NCBI GenBank assembly: GCA_012838125.1
Contig: DUPW01000056.1
Coordinates: forward strand, 1 to 36,822
Origin: Papillibacter sp.
GTDB lineage: Bacteria > Bacillota > Clostridia > Oscillospirales > Oscillospiraceae
Direction of reading: 5' to 3'
Length of the DNA stretch: 36,822 bases
The notes beneath the pieces were generated by a model, which did not search any database, had not been told where the DNA came from, and was given only the letters and a program-made list of their open reading frames with translations. Made by a program: the position numbers and the translations under genes. Each line of letters begins with the position of its first letter. Position 1 is the stretch's first letter. Below, piece after piece: positions 9,740 to 20,736 of the stretch.

Positions 9740-12322
9740 ATGGCCCGCAAGGAAAGAGAACAAAGGGATATTCGTTTCCCGAATCAAAAAATCGTCGTGG
9801 CTCCCATTGAGGAGGAAATGGAAAACTCCTTCATGGAGTACGCCATGTCCGTTATCATCTCCCGCGCTCTGCCCGACGTGCGGGACGGCCTCAAGCCCGT
9901 CCACCGGCGCATCCTGTACTCCATGTACGAGGATAACCTCACCAGCGACAAACCCTTCCGCAAGTCGGCAACGGCCGTCGGTAACGTACTCGGCCGCTAT
10001 CACCCCCACGGTGACGCTTCCGTGTATGACGCCCTCGTGCGCCTTGCGCAGGACTTCTCCATGCGCTACATGCTCGTGGACGGCCACGGTAACTTCGGCT
10101 CTGTAGACGGTGACCCGCCGGCTGCCTACCGTTATACCGAGGCGCGCATGTCGAAGCTCTCGGAGGAGCTTCTGCGGGAAATCGAAAAGGACACTGTCGA
10201 CTGGGACAACAACTTCGACGAAACCCGCAAGGAGCCCCGTGTTCTGCCCAGCCGGTTCCCGAACCTCTTAGTCAACGGCTCCTCCGGCATCGCCGTGGGC
10301 ATGACGACGAACATCCCGCCCCACAACCTCTGTGAAGTGATAGACGGCGTCATCTGCGTCCTCAATAACCCGGATGCAGACCTTGACGACCTCATGGAGC
10401 ACATCCAGGGCCCGGACTTCCCCACCCGTGGCATCATCATGGGCCGGGCGGGCATTCGGGCGGCTTACGCCACAGGCCGGGGCAAAGTCCGTGTGCGCGC
10501 CCGGGCGGAAATTGAGGAGCACAACGGCAGAACCCGTATTATCGTCACGGAGCTGCCCTATCTGGTCAACAAAGCCCGCCTGATTGAGTCCATTGCCGAA
10601 CAGGTTCGTAATAAACGCATCGAGGGCATCTCGGGCCTTAACGACGAGTCGGACCGCGAGGGCATGCACATCGTCATCGAAATCAAGCGGGACGCAAACC
10701 CGCAGGTTGTCTTAAACCGCCTGTTTGCCTCCACGCAGCTGCAGACCACCTTTGCCATCGTCATGTTGGCTCTTGTGGATAACCGCACCCAGCCGAAGGT
10801 ACTCACCCTGCGGCAGATGATTGACGAATACATCGCCTTCCAGAAGGAAGTTTTAAGAAGGCGTACGGAATACGACCGTAAAAAAGCGCAGGATCGGGCC
10901 CATATACTCGAAGGGCTGCGCATCGCTGTGGATAACATCGACGAAATCATCGCTATCATCCGCTCCAGCTACGATAACGCGAAAGAGCGTCTGATGGAGC
11001 GTTTTAACCTCTCGGATGTCCAGACGCAGGCCATTCTTGAGATGCAGCTGCGACGTCTGCAGGGGCTTGAGCGAGAGAAGATTGAAAACGAATATCGGGA
11101 CCTTCTGGCGAAAATCGCCTACTATACCCAGCTTCTCTCTGACGAGAACATGATGAAGGAGCTTCTCATCAAGGAGCTTCTGGAAATCCGCGAGAAGTTC
11201 GGAGACGAACGGCGCACGGAAATTGCGCTGGTGGAAGACGAGATTGACATTGAAGACCTCATCGAGGTGGAAGAGTGCGTCTACACCCTCACCCACAGCG
11301 GCTATATCAAGCGCACCCCCGCCAGTACCTACAGAACACAGCGGCGAGGCGGGCGCGGTATTATGGCCATGACCACCCGTGAGGAGGACTATGTGGAGAC
11401 TTTGTTTACCGCCTCCACCCACGACTATATCCTCTTCTTCACCAATCAGGGCCGCGCCTACCGCAAGAAGGGCTACCTCATCCCCGAAGCGGGCCGGCAG
11501 GCCAAGGGCACGAACATTGTGAACATTCTGCCTCTGCAGCCGGGCGAGCGGGTGCAGGCCATGATTCGCCTTGCGGAATTTGAGGAGGAGGAGGAAAGCT
11601 ACCTCGTCTTCGTCACCCGAAACGGTACGGCAAAGAGGATGTACCTCAACGCCCTGCGGAACATCCGCAATGTGGGCATCCGCGCCATCAGCCTCGACGA
11701 AGGCGACGAGCTCATCTCAGTGCGCCACACCGACGGCACCTGTAAAATCCTCATTGCCACCCACGACGGGATGGCCATCTGCTTCGACGAAAATGACCTG
11801 CGGCCCATGGGCCGAAATGCGGCAGGTGTCCGCGGCATCCGTCTGCGGGAAGGGGACTATTGCGTGGGCGCCGCCTGCACAAACGGCGAGGGCATGGTCC
11901 TCACCGTGACGGAAAACGGGTACGGCAAGCGCACGCCGGTGGAGGAATACCTCAGAGGCGGCGAGGATGCCGAGGAGCGCATCGCCCAAAACAGGGGCGG
12001 ACTGGGCCTGAAAAACTACAACATCACCGAGAAAACCGGCAAAGTGGCGGACGTTAGAATCGTCAGCGACAGTGACGATATCCTCGTCATCACAGACGAC
12101 GGTACCATCATCCGTATGGCGGCAGAGGAAATCAGCGTCTACAGCCGCGCCACGCAGGGTGTGCGCCTGATGCGCATCGGCGAGGAGGCGCGTGTCATCT
12201 CCGTGGCCATAACGGAGAAAGAGGAAGACGAGGAGTCTCCGGAAGAGCCGGAGGATGAAGGGTCCCCGGACGAGCCGGAGAATGTGGATAACGAAGAGAC
12301 GGCGCCACAGTCGGATGAATAG
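9740..12322 (+). CDS. gyrA: DNA gyrase subunit A
   Basis: DNA-cleaving and -rejoining subunit of gyrase. The 860-residue protein carries the winged-helix region with [12 protein letters not shown], the catalytic-tyrosine segment [10 protein letters not shown], and a C-terminal beta-pinwheel with the GyrA box QRRGGRG that separates gyrases from topoisomerase IV. At the position of E. coli Ser83 there is Ala (GDASVYD), as in Mycobacterium, where it is linked to lower intrinsic quinolone sensitivity. The last 35 residues are a strongly acidic, Ser/Pro-rich tail. The ribosome binding site is weak (GAAAGG). Exact DnaA boxes (minus orientation) occur at 10774, 10927 and 12283, the last within the acidic tail. 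Confidence 0.99.
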   Translation: MARKEREQRDIRFPNQKIVVAPIEEEMENSFMEYAMSVIISRALPDVRDGLKPVHRRILYSMYEDNLTSDKPFRKSATAVGNVLGRYHPHGDASVYDALVRLAQDFSMRYMLVDGHGNFGSVDGDPPAAYRYTEARMSKLSEELLREIEKDTVDWDNNFDETRKEPRVLPSRFPNLLVNGSSGIAVGMTTNIPPHNLCEVIDGVICVLNNPDADLDDLMEHIQGPDFPTRGIIMGRAGIRAAYATGRGKVRVRARAEIEEHNGRTRIIVTELPYLVNKARLIESIAEQVRNKRIEGISGLNDESDREGMHIVIEIKRDANPQVVLNRLFASTQLQTTFAIVMLALVDNRTQPKVLTLRQMIDEYIAFQKEVLRRRTEYDRKKAQDRAHILEGLRIAVDNIDEIIAIIRSSYDNAKERLMERFNLSDVQTQAILEMQLRRLQGLEREKIENEYRDLLAKIAYYTQLLSDENMMKELLIKELLEIREKFGDERRTEIALVEDEIDIEDLIEVEECVYTLTHSGYIKRTPASTYRTQRRGGRGIMAMTTREEDYVETLFTASTHDYILFFTNQGRAYRKKGYLIPEAGRQAKGTNIVNILPLQPGERVQAMIRLAEFEEEEESYLVFVTRNGTAKRMYLNALRNIRNVGIRAISLDEGDELISVRHTDGTCKILIATHDGMAICFDENDLRPMGRNAAGVRGIRLREGDYCVGAACTNGEGMVLTVTENGYGKRTPVEEYLRGGEDAEERIAQNRGGLGLKNYNITEKTGKVADVRIVSDSDDILVITDDGTIIRMAAEEISVYSRATQGVRLMRIGEEARVISVAITEKEEDEESPEEPEDEGSPDEPENVDNEETAPQSDE

Positions 12323-12336
12323 CCGGAGGCCGCCGG

Positions 12337-12771
12337 ATGAAACACGTAACGATTTACACAGACGGAGCCTGCAGCGGCAACCCCGGCCCCGGCGGCTGGG
12401 GTGCCATCCTCATGTACGGAAGCCATAAAAAAGAAATCTCCGGCGGTGAGCCGATGACCACCAACAACCGCATGGAACTGCTCGGCGTCATCACCGCTCT
12501 GGAGCAGCTGAAAGAGCCCTGCAAAGTATCTCTCCACACCGACTCGCAGTATATTGTAAACGCCATCAATCAGGGCTGGCTTAAAAACTGGAAGGCCCGG
12601 GGCTGGAAGCGTAAAGAAGGAGAGCTGAAAAACCCCGACCTCTGGCAGCGCCTATCCGCCCTGCTGGAAACCCACGATGTGACGTTTATCTGGGTAAAGG
12701 GACACGCCGAAAACGCGTATAATAACCGCTGTGACGAACTGGCCGTAAAAGAGCGGCTGAAGTTTGCATAA
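12337..12771 (+). CDS. rnhA: Ribonuclease HI
   Basis: Degrades RNA in RNA:DNA hybrids. The 144-residue protein [22 protein letters not shown] has the full catalytic set: D9 (YTDGA), E47 (RMEL), D69 (HTDSQY) and D133 (RCDELA). It also carries the basic protrusion [13 protein letters not shown] typical of bacterial RNase HI. GGAGG lies 7-8 bases before the ATG, 15 bases after the gyrA stop, so it is probably co-transcribed with gyrA and the following glyoxalase gene. Confidence 0.97.
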   Translation: MKHVTIYTDGACSGNPGPGGWGAILMYGSHKKEISGGEPMTTNNRMELLGVITALEQLKEPCKVSLHTDSQYIVNAINQGWLKNWKARGWKRKEGELKNPDLWQRLSALLETHDVTFIWVKGHAENAYNNRCDELAVKERLKFA

Positions 12772-12793
12772 TGCGACATGAGGAGGAGCGCCA

Positions 12794-13174
12794 ATGGGAT
12801 TTACGTTTCTGCACAACAACTTTAACGTCCTCGACCTTGAAAAAAGCCTGAAGTTTTACGACGAAGCCCTGGGCCTGAAGGAAGTCCACCGCATGACAGC
12901 GCCGGACGGCAGCTTCATCATCGTCTTCCTCGGAGACGGCCGCACGTCCCACCAGCTGGAGCTGACGTGGCTGCGTGACCGCACGGAGCCCTACGACCTC
13001 GGCGACAACGAGTTTCATCTCGCCGTTGCGGCGGATAACTACGAAGAAGCCATGGCAAAGCACCGGGAGATGGGCTGTATCTGCTATGAAAACACGGATA
13101 TGGGCATCTACTTCATCGAAGACCCGGACGGCTACTGGATTGAAATCCTCCCGCCGCACAAGGACGGGAAATAG
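12794..13174 (+). CDS. gloA: Glyoxalase I-like VOC-family protein (lactoylglutathione lyase type)
   Basis: Vicinal oxygen chelate enzyme of 126 residues. The metal ligands of E. coli glyoxalase I are matched by H7 (FLHNNFNV), E56 (QLELTW), H75 (FHLAV) and E117 (WIEIL), with spacing close to the E. coli H5/E56/H74/E122. This supports methylglyoxal-hemithioacetal isomerisation. The thiol cofactor in a clostridium may not be glutathione, so the substrate is inferred. GGAGGAGCGCCA precedes the ATG. It is the last gene of the plus-strand block before the bidirectional terminator. Confidence 0.85.
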   Translation: MGFTFLHNNFNVLDLEKSLKFYDEALGLKEVHRMTAPDGSFIIVFLGDGRTSHQLELTWLRDRTEPYDLGDNEFHLAVAADNYEEAMAKHREMGCICYENTDMGIYFIEDPDGYWIEILPPHKDGK

Positions 13175-13200
13175 CCCGAAACGACAATTTAAATGTGGAA

Positions 13201-13233
13201 AACCCCGGCCTGAACAACAGGCTGGGGTTTTTT
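13201..13233. terminator. Bidirectional terminator between gloA and atpC
   Basis: A 12-bp stem AACCCCGGCCTG / CAGGCTGGGGTT (one G-U pair) with loop AACAA is followed by six T's on the plus strand. On the minus strand it is followed by GGGGTTTTCC, so it can end both convergent operons. The last T begins an exact DnaA box on the minus strand (13233-13241). Confidence 0.93.
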
Positions 13234-13276
13234 GTGGATAACTTAAAAATCTTCGCTATCGAAGAAGCGAAAACCG

Positions 13277-13693
13277 TCATCGGCGGCGGTACTTTGCGCT
13301 CACGCTCAAACGGGCCATAGCCCGGGCCAGGGCCATCTTGTTCTGGGTGTATTCACTCATGCTCTGCCTCTGGCGAAGCCGCTCCTCGGCGCGGCGTTTT
13401 GCCTCCTCGGCGCGGAGGCGGTCGATATCCTCCGGCCGCTCGCAGGCCTGCAGGTACACGGAGGTGAGCTCATGCCCCAGCTCAAGGAAGCCTTCCGAGT
13501 TAAAGGCCTCGATGGTCTGCCCCTCCGGTGTTTTAATGACGATGGAGCCTACGACAACGGGCATCACAATGGGCGCATGGCCGGCGAGGAAGGTAAACTG
13601 CCCGTCCGTCGTCGTCACGGTGAGGGACACCGCCTCCCCTTCAAAGAAGGGGCGCTCCGGCGTGAGCACTTCGAGGTTAAAGACTTTTTCCAT
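13277..13693 (-). CDS. atpC: ATP synthase F1 epsilon subunit
   Basis: Rotor subunit that couples gamma to the c-ring and can inhibit hydrolysis. The 138-residue protein starts MEKVFNLEVLTPERPFFEGEA. It has the N-terminal beta-sandwich (GQFTFLAGHAPIVMPV) and a C-terminal two-helix region rich in Arg and Glu (AEEAKRRAEERLRQRQ). Last gene of the atp operon, 14 bases after atpD. Confidence 0.97.
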   Translation of the reverse strand: MEKVFNLEVLTPERPFFEGEAVSLTVTTTDGQFTFLAGHAPIVMPVVVGSIVIKTPEGQTIEAFNSEGFLELGHELTSVYLQACERPEDIDRLRAEEAKRRAEERLRQRQSMSEYTQNKMALARAMARLSVSAKYRRR

Positions 13694-13707
13694 GCCACAT
13701 CGCCCCC

Positions 13708-15959
<2,252 letters not shown>

Positions 15960-15976
<17 letters not shown>

Positions 15977-17711
15977 TTTCCACACCTTCCTCAGCGAGAA
16001 ACTGCGAAAAACACGCCACGATGGCGGCCTTGTCGCCCTCCGAGAGGGCGCCCGTTTCGTTGATACGGCGCATCACGAAGGGTTCGTTTTTGTGGATAAA
16101 GTCCACAAGCCGCCCCCGCACCTGCAGGATTTCGCTTTTCGGGTACGCGGAAAACACGCCGCAGGAGACGGCAAGGAGCAGGGCAACCTGCTCCGAGAGG
16201 GTAAAGAGCAGGTCCTGCCGCTGCTTTAAGAGTTCCATGAGCCGCTCACCGCTTTGAAGCATCGCCGCCGTTGCCGCGTCAATATCGGCACCGAACTGGG
16301 CGAACACCGCCATTTCCCGATACTGGGCCACTTCAAGGCGCAGACTGCCCGAAACAGCACGCATGGCCGGACTCTGGGCCGCGCGGCCCACGCGGGAGAC
16401 GGATAGACCGACGTTGATGGCCGGGCGCATACCGGCGTTAAACATCTCCGTCTCAAGGTAAATCTGCCCGTCCGTAATCGAGATGATGTTCGTGGGGATA
16501 TATGCGGAGATGTCCCCCGCTGTTGTTTCCACAATGGGCAGGGCGGTGAGAGACCCGCCCCCCAGCTCGGGTTTTAATTGGGCGGCCCGCTCGAGAAGGC
16601 GGCTGTGGAGATAGAACACGTCGCCGGGGTAGGCCTCACGGCCGGAAGGGCGGCGCAAAAGCAGGGACATGGTGCGGTAGGCCACCGCGTGTTTGGAGAG
16701 GTCATCGTAGACCACCAGCACATCCTTCCCTGCGTACATAAACTCCTCGGCGATGGCGCAGGCGGCGTAGGGTGCGATGTACTGTTTAGCGGCGGTGTCA
16801 CTGCCAAAGGCGGCCACCACCACGGTGTGATCCATGGCACCGGCCTGCTCCAACGTGTGGACAATGGAGGAGACGGTGGAGGCCTTCTGCCCGATGGCGC
16901 AGTAGACGCAGTATACGTCGCCCCCCTTTTGGTTGATGATGGCGGAAAGAGCCATGGCGGTTTTCCCCGTCTGCCTGTCCCCGATAATCAGCTCCCGCTG
17001 ACCCCGGCCGATGGGAATCATACTGTCCACGGACAAAATCCCCGTCTGCAGGGGCCGGCTCACAGGGGCGCGGCTAATGATATCCGGCGCCGGCGCCTCG
17101 ATGGGGCGGAATTTTTCCGCGGTAATGTTGCCCTTTCCGTCCAGCGGGCGGCCGATGGGGTCGATGATGCGGCCGAGAAGCTCCTCGCCCACGCAGACGT
17201 TGGCCACACGGCCGGAGGAGCGGGCCAGGGACGATGTGGATAACTTCCCGTCCAGCAGCGCCGCGCTGGTGCCGCCGATGTGTAGATCGAGGGCAAGGCC
17301 GATGGCGCCGCCGTCAAACTCAATCAGTTCACCGTATCGGCACTGGGAGAGGCCCTTGATTTCCACAATTTCGTCCGACACGCTGAGCACTTCGCCGAAC
17401 TGATAGACAGGGGCATCCTGCTCCGGCACCTCCGCCCGTTTTTTAAGGAAGGTGCCCACCGTGGCAAAGGAGGAGCGCAGCTTAAACCCCTTTTCTTCCC
17501 CCAGCTCACAAATCATCTCGTGGAGCTTTGTGGAGAAGCTCGTGTCGTACACAGCACCGTCCACCACGGCGATAAAGCCGCCGATAAGGCGCCCGTCTAC
17601 AGATACGTCGAAATCGGGGCGGTAGCCCAGCTTCTGCTCGAAACCCGTTATGATTTTGTCGATTGTCTCATTATCGCAAGAAGGTGCGACAAGCAGAACC
17701 GGTCTTTCCAT
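15960..17711 (-). CDS. atpA: ATP synthase F1 alpha subunit with N-terminal delta-subunit C-terminal domain (fusion)
   Basis: Alpha is the non-catalytic nucleotide-binding subunit of F1. This protein has 583 residues against about 500 normally. Residues about 107-583 are ordinary alpha: FGEVLSVSDEIVEIKGL, Walker A GDRQTGKT (244-251), VLVVYDDLSKHAVAYR, and the arginine-finger region SVSRVGRAAQ. Residues 1 to about 75 (NETIDKIITGFEQKLGYRP..VDGRLIGGFIAVVDGAVYDTSFSTKLHEM) match the C-terminal domain of the delta subunit, which in E. coli reads [45 protein letters not shown]. A linker (about 76-106) probably includes the alpha N-terminal helix. The six-helix N-terminal delta domain is missing. atpF stops two bases before this ATG (GAGGTAAATATGG), so no separate atpH exists here. 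Confidence 0.93.
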
Positions 17712-17713
17712 AT

Positions 17714-18193
17714 TTACCTCGTCTCATTGAAAAAAGCGTCCACAATCGTGTCGTTATCGGCGGCACGGATTTCACGCTGGAGGATTTTTGCGGCAATTTC
17801 TGTGGCCATGAGGGCAATCTCTGCCTGAGCGCCGGCCACAGCCCGCTCTTTTTCCGCGGCGATGCGTGCCCGGGCGTCCTCAACCATGGCATCGGCCTGC
17901 CGTCGGGCGTCGCTTATAATCTCCTCCGCCTGACGGTCCGCCTCCTGCTGGCGCGCACGCGAAAGGGCGCGGGCTTCTTCCTCCGCTTCCTTCAGCCGCT
18001 TTTCGTACTGCTCGGAAAGGGCCTCGGCCTCCGCCTTATTTTGCCGGGCGTCGGCTAAATCCTTTTCGATTTTCTCCCGCCGCTCCCGCAGGAATTTGCT
18101 CACGGGCTTAAAGAGAATGGCCCGCAGGAGCACGAAAAGAATAACGATGTTGACAATGTTAATCAGAATATCAGAAGGGTGCAGTCCTTCCAC
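17714..18193 (-). CDS. atpF: ATP synthase F0 b subunit
   Basis: Peripheral stalk. One N-terminal membrane helix (ILINIVNIVILFVLLRAILF) is followed by a long charged coiled coil (REKIEKDLADARQNKAEAEAL...) ending AAKILQREI. The ORF track starts at a GTG at 18202; GAGGTG overlaps that codon and lies six bases before a second GTG at 18193, which I chose (159 residues). Its C-terminus would normally bind the delta C-terminal domain, which here is part of AtpA. Confidence 0.93.
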   Translation of the reverse strand: MEGLHPSDILINIVNIVILFVLLRAILFKPVSKFLRERREKIEKDLADARQNKAEAEALSEQYEKRLKEAEEEARALSRARQQEADRQAEEIISDARRQADAMVEDARARIAAEKERAVAGAQAEIALMATEIAAKILQREIRAADNDTIVDAFFNETR

Positions 18194-18231
18194 CCGAATC
18201 ACCTCACGTTTCTTATTATTCGGAGGCTGAC

Positions 18232-18456
18232 TTAGCGGAGGCTGAAAATCATAATCAGAGCCGTCACGAACCCGTAAATAGCGCAGGACTCGGTAATGGC
18301 AAGGCCCAGCAGCAGCAGGGCGTTGATTCGTCCCGACGCTTCCGGCTGGCGGGCCACGGCGTCCACCGCTTTACCGGTGGCAAGGGCCATGCCGAAACCG
18401 GCTGTGGCGCAGGCGAGAAGGCAAAGGGCGACGGCAATAGGCATCAGTGGGTACAT
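18232..18456 (-). CDS. atpE: ATP synthase F0 c subunit
   Basis: Membrane rotor subunit of 74 residues: two helices joined by the polar loop GKAVDAVARQPEASGRIN. The ion-carrying glutamate is in helix 2 (LAITESCAIYG). Against the Na+-dependent Ilyobacter c subunit, the Glu-Ser pair is kept, but the helix-1 Gln before the GKA loop aligns with Met (FGMALATGKA), so the coupling ion cannot be fixed by sequence. GGAGGATTTGCC precedes the ATG. Confidence 0.97.
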   Translation of the reverse strand: MYPLMPIAVALCLLACATAGFGMALATGKAVDAVARQPEASGRINALLLLGLAITESCAIYGFVTALIMIFSLR

Positions 18457-18467
18457 GGCAAATCCTC

Positions 18468-19352
18468 CTACTCGGTTGCTTCGTTTATAAATGTCAGTGA
18501 CAGCGTCACAAAGATATACGCCTGAATCAGCGGGTGAAACACGTTAAAATACAGCCCTGCCACGCTGGGGATGCCCACGGCGTACTTGCCGAGGGCGTTT
18601 CGTAAAAGCTCCATCACCACAAGGCCACCCAGCATGTTCCCGAACAGACGACTTGCAAGGGAGACGGGAATGGCAAGGTCCGTAATGAGCTTGATGGGGA
18701 GCACAACGGGCGTGGGGGACGCGAGGGCCTTTATCCGCCCCCGCAGGCCCTTGCGGTATATGCCGTAAAAGTTAATCAGCACGAAGGTGATGATGGCCAG
18801 CGCCCCCGTCATGGTGATATCTGCCGCAGGGGTGCGAAATCCGAACAGCTCAAGGCAGGCGCAGGCCACGAGAAAGGCCGCCACCGTAAACAGGTACGAC
18901 GCCAGAATCTCACCCACGCCGTGGGCGGATTTGGCGGTGTAGTCCGTGATGTACTCCACAGCCACCTCCAGCACATTCTGGATTCCCTTGGGAATCGTCT
19001 CAAGACGGCGCAGGACAGTCAGGCGCAAAATGAGCGCCGCGAGGATGAGAACGGCCATGATTATCCACGTAAAGAGCGTGGTGGTGCTCAGGCTCAGGCC
19101 GAAAAAGTCAAACCGCTCCGGCGCGATGGACACGTGCATCTCCTTTTTCGGCGGCGCGCCCACGAGAAGGTCAATGAGATAGACAACGGCCACGTACCCG
19201 CCCAGCACGACAATGGCGGAAAGGAGCTTTTTTAAACGCTTTTGCCCCTTTGTGGGCTCGTCGCCAATTCTGGCGGCATAGCGCCTGCGCAGAAACCAGC
19301 CCCCAAGGGCGACGGCAGCGGCGATAGCAGCGGTCAGGATTTTCACCGCCAT
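18468..19352 (-). CDS. atpB: ATP synthase F0 a subunit
   Basis: Stator channel subunit of 294 residues with several membrane helices. The essential arginine is in SLASRLFGNMLGGLVVMELL, and the C-terminal helix region FHPLIQAYIFVTLSLTFINEA is typical. It has a longer N-terminal part than many homologues (about 90 residues before the core, with one or two hydrophobic stretches and an Arg/Lys-rich loop). It starts 3 bases after the atpI stop codon. Confidence 0.96.
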   Translation of the reverse strand: MAVKILTAAIAAAVALGGWFLRRRYAARIGDEPTKGQKRLKKLLSAIVVLGGYVAVVYLIDLLVGAPPKKEMHVSIAPERFDFFGLSLSTTTLFTWIIMAVLILAALILRLTVLRRLETIPKGIQNVLEVAVEYITDYTAKSAHGVGEILASYLFTVAAFLVACACLELFGFRTPAADITMTGALAIITFVLINFYGIYRKGLRGRIKALASPTPVVLPIKLITDLAIPVSLASRLFGNMLGGLVVMELLRNALGKYAVGIPSVAGLYFNVFHPLIQAYIFVTLSLTFINEATE

Positions 19353-19355
19353 GCT

Positions 19356-19643
19356 TTAGTCACTTCCTTTCGATTTCCGGCCGGTTTTTATAAGGAAGGC
19401 AATCACGGCCCCGGCGATGAGGGCGGCCGTCATGCCGATGGCGGCGAGGTGGAGCTTTTCAGGAAAGAGAAACGCAATACCTAAAAGCGCCGCCGGCGCA
19501 ATAAAGAAAACGGCAAGTCCGAAGAGGATGGTCTTTGGCGTCAGGCCCCCCTTCGTCACGGCTGTAACGAAGCGGGATAAAAGATAGAACTGGCACAGCC
19601 CGAAAAAGGCCCCTATCGCAATTGCCACAAAAAACCACCCCAA
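19356..19643 (-). CDS. atpI: AtpI-like ATP synthase accessory membrane protein
   Basis: A 95-residue protein with about four hydrophobic stretches (FFVAIAIGAFFGLCQFYLL, ILFGLAVFFIAPAALLGIAFL, AALIAGAVIAFLI) and a basic C-terminus. First gene of the atp operon, the standard position of AtpI (c-ring assembly, Mg2+ handling). It begins with TTG; GGAG is found nine bases upstream. Assignment rests on position, size and topology rather than a motif. A different small membrane protein is possible. Confidence 0.75.
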   Translation of the reverse strand: MGWFFVAIAIGAFFGLCQFYLLSRFVTAVTKGGLTPKTILFGLAVFFIAPAALLGIAFLFPEKLHLAAIGMTAALIAGAVIAFLIKTGRKSKGSD

Positions 19644-19905
19644 GCTACTTTACTCCTACGAAAAACGAAATTCAAGAACAAAAATCATAAAAATAAACCC
19701 ATTTACCGCCCCGTTATACCCCAATATCGCCAATCTAAAAAAGGCGGCCTCAGAAAACATGGATTTTGCAAGCTGGAGAAAACCGTCCTGCACGGCAGGT
19801 TCATTTTGCTAATTAGAGGAAAAGAGAAAAAAGGCTGAGGCGCCTTTATTCTTCCCGAAAAGCAAGAGAAAACAAAAGTGGAACATTTTACGTATGTTAT
19901 GACGG

Positions 19906-19934
19906 TTGTCTGACCGCGCAATTCGCTATATAAT
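19906..19934 (+). promoter_or_regulatory. Upstream sigma-A promoter P1 toward the nuoE-like operon
   Basis: TTGTCT, 17-base spacer, TATAAT. The predicted start near 19941 would give a leader of about 295 bases that includes the GC-rich hairpin at 19953-19979. It may instead drive a small RNA. Confidence 0.65.
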
Positions 19935-20052
19935 CAAATTGGGCGACATAACGCGCCGCCCCACGGCCCAGGGTGGCGCTCCCTGCGGAAAAAGGAAATT
20001 GTGGTTAATTTAAGGTGAAAACGGCGGGGTGCGGCGTGAAATCGTAAGCAAA

Positions 20053-20096
20053 CAAGAACAAATTACAAAAAATCGAAACGAAGCAAATTGTTCTTG
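20053..20096. promoter_or_regulatory. Inverted repeat overlapping the P2 -35 element (possible operator)
   Basis: CAAGAACAA (20053-20061) and TTGTTCTTG (20088-20096) are exact inverted copies 26 bases apart. The right arm contains the -35 hexamer TTGTTC of P2. A dimeric regulator bound here would block RNA polymerase. It does not match the Rex consensus. Confidence 0.5.
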
Positions 20097-20116
20097 CTAT
20101 TTAATCATGTTATACT
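20088..20116 (+). promoter_or_regulatory. Sigma-A promoter P2 of the nuoE-like operon (extended -10)
   Basis: TTGTTC, 17-base spacer, TATACT with TG one base upstream of the -10. The predicted start near 20123 leaves a leader of about 113 bases. Confidence 0.8.
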
Positions 20117-20122
20117 CTACAA

Positions 20123-20200
20123 TACGTGTGGTTTTTTGCCGGGACGGCGTCGGTTTATGACAAGTCAGGACAATCGGTCCGCAAAAGCGCCCGGCGAAGT
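20123..20200 (+). ncRNA. Candidate structured leader RNA upstream of the nuoE-like gene
   Basis: A 9-bp closing stem TTTGCCGGG (20135-20143) / CCCGGCGAA (20190-20198), with one G-U, encloses small hairpins such as GGAC-AATCG-GTCC and CGC-AAAA-GCG. It begins about 12 bases after the P2 start and ends about 35 bases before the ATG. I recognise no known riboswitch class and see no terminator after it. A translational control element is possible. Confidence 0.4.
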
Positions 20201-20235
20201 TTTGGCATATAAAAACCAGAAGGGAGAAATGAAAA

Positions 20236-20736
20236 ATGTGCGGCAAATGCTGTGGGAAAAGCGAAGCATACCTCAAGCCGTTTGAGGATATAATGGCGGA
20301 CTTTGAGGGTAAAGAGTCCGACCTGATTCCCATTTTACAGAGAATTCAAGCGGCGTACGGTTATCTGCCGGAGGACGTTATCCGGGAGCTCTCCGAGCGG
20401 ACGGGCATTTTCGTCACGAAAATCATGGGCGTCGCCACGTTCTACTCGCAGTTTCGGCTCGAACCCATTGGTGAGCACACGATTCGCGTCTGCTTCGGAA
20501 CGGCCTGTCACGTCAACGGCGCCGAAGCCATCGCCGACGCACTCAGCGACGAACTGAAGGTCCCCGTGGGCGGCACCACGCCGGACGGCAAGTTTACGCT
20601 GGAATCCGTGGCGTGCCTCGGGTGCTGTTCCCTTGCCCCCGTCATTACCATTGACGACGAGACCTACGGCCGCCTCACGGCGGATAAGGCAAGAGACATC
20701 ATTCGCGACATGTATGCAAAGGAGGGCGCGAAATAA
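20236..20736 (+). CDS. nuoE: NuoE/HydC-like [2Fe-2S] subunit of a soluble NAD(P)H oxidoreductase complex
   Basis: Thioredoxin-like ferredoxin subunit of 166 residues. The four cluster cysteines are C86 and C91 (CFGTACHV), C127 and C131 (CLGCCSLAP), the NuoE pattern. The N-terminus MCGKCCGKSEAY has an extra CxxCC motif not usual in NuoE; it may be a metal site. In bifurcating hydrogenases (HydABC, HndABCD) and Stn-type transhydrogenases this subunit partners the NuoF-like flavoprotein. GGGAGA precedes the ATG. Its stop overlaps the next start (TAATG), so translation is coupled. Confidence 0.93.
   Translation: MCGKCCGKSEAYLKPFEDIMADFEGKESDLIPILQRIQAAYGYLPEDVIRELSERTGIFVTKIMGVATFYSQFRLEPIGEHTIRVCFGTACHVNGAEAIADALSDELKVPVGGTTPDGKFTLESVACLGCCSLAPVITIDDETYGRLTADKARDIIRDMYAKEGAK

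Larger units (their letters stand above)
19644..20235. other. Divergent regulatory region between the atp operon and the redox-complex operon
   Basis: 592 bases with no convincing gene. Plus strand: two good promoters (19906-19934 and 20088-20116), a GC-rich hairpin (GCGCCGCCC / GGGTGGCGC, 19953-19979, one G-U), a 9-bp inverted repeat overlapping the second -35, and a structured leader. Minus strand, leading to atpI: a short hairpin AAAGGC..GCCTTT followed by TTTT (about 19829-19848) that could attenuate, and only a weak -10 candidate TATAAC (about 19713-19718); I could not place a confident atp promoter. Confidence 0.6.

Noticed and set aside
17700-18202. Possible hidden or frameshifted atpH between atpF and atpA
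   Set aside because: The atpF stop codon and the atpA start are two bases apart; no additional frame or leftover delta N-terminal sequence exists between them.
20040-20120. Rex operator upstream of the redox-complex operon
   Set aside because: The inverted repeat CAAGAACAA...TTGTTCTTG has 26-base spacing and lacks the TTGTTAA/TTAACAA core.
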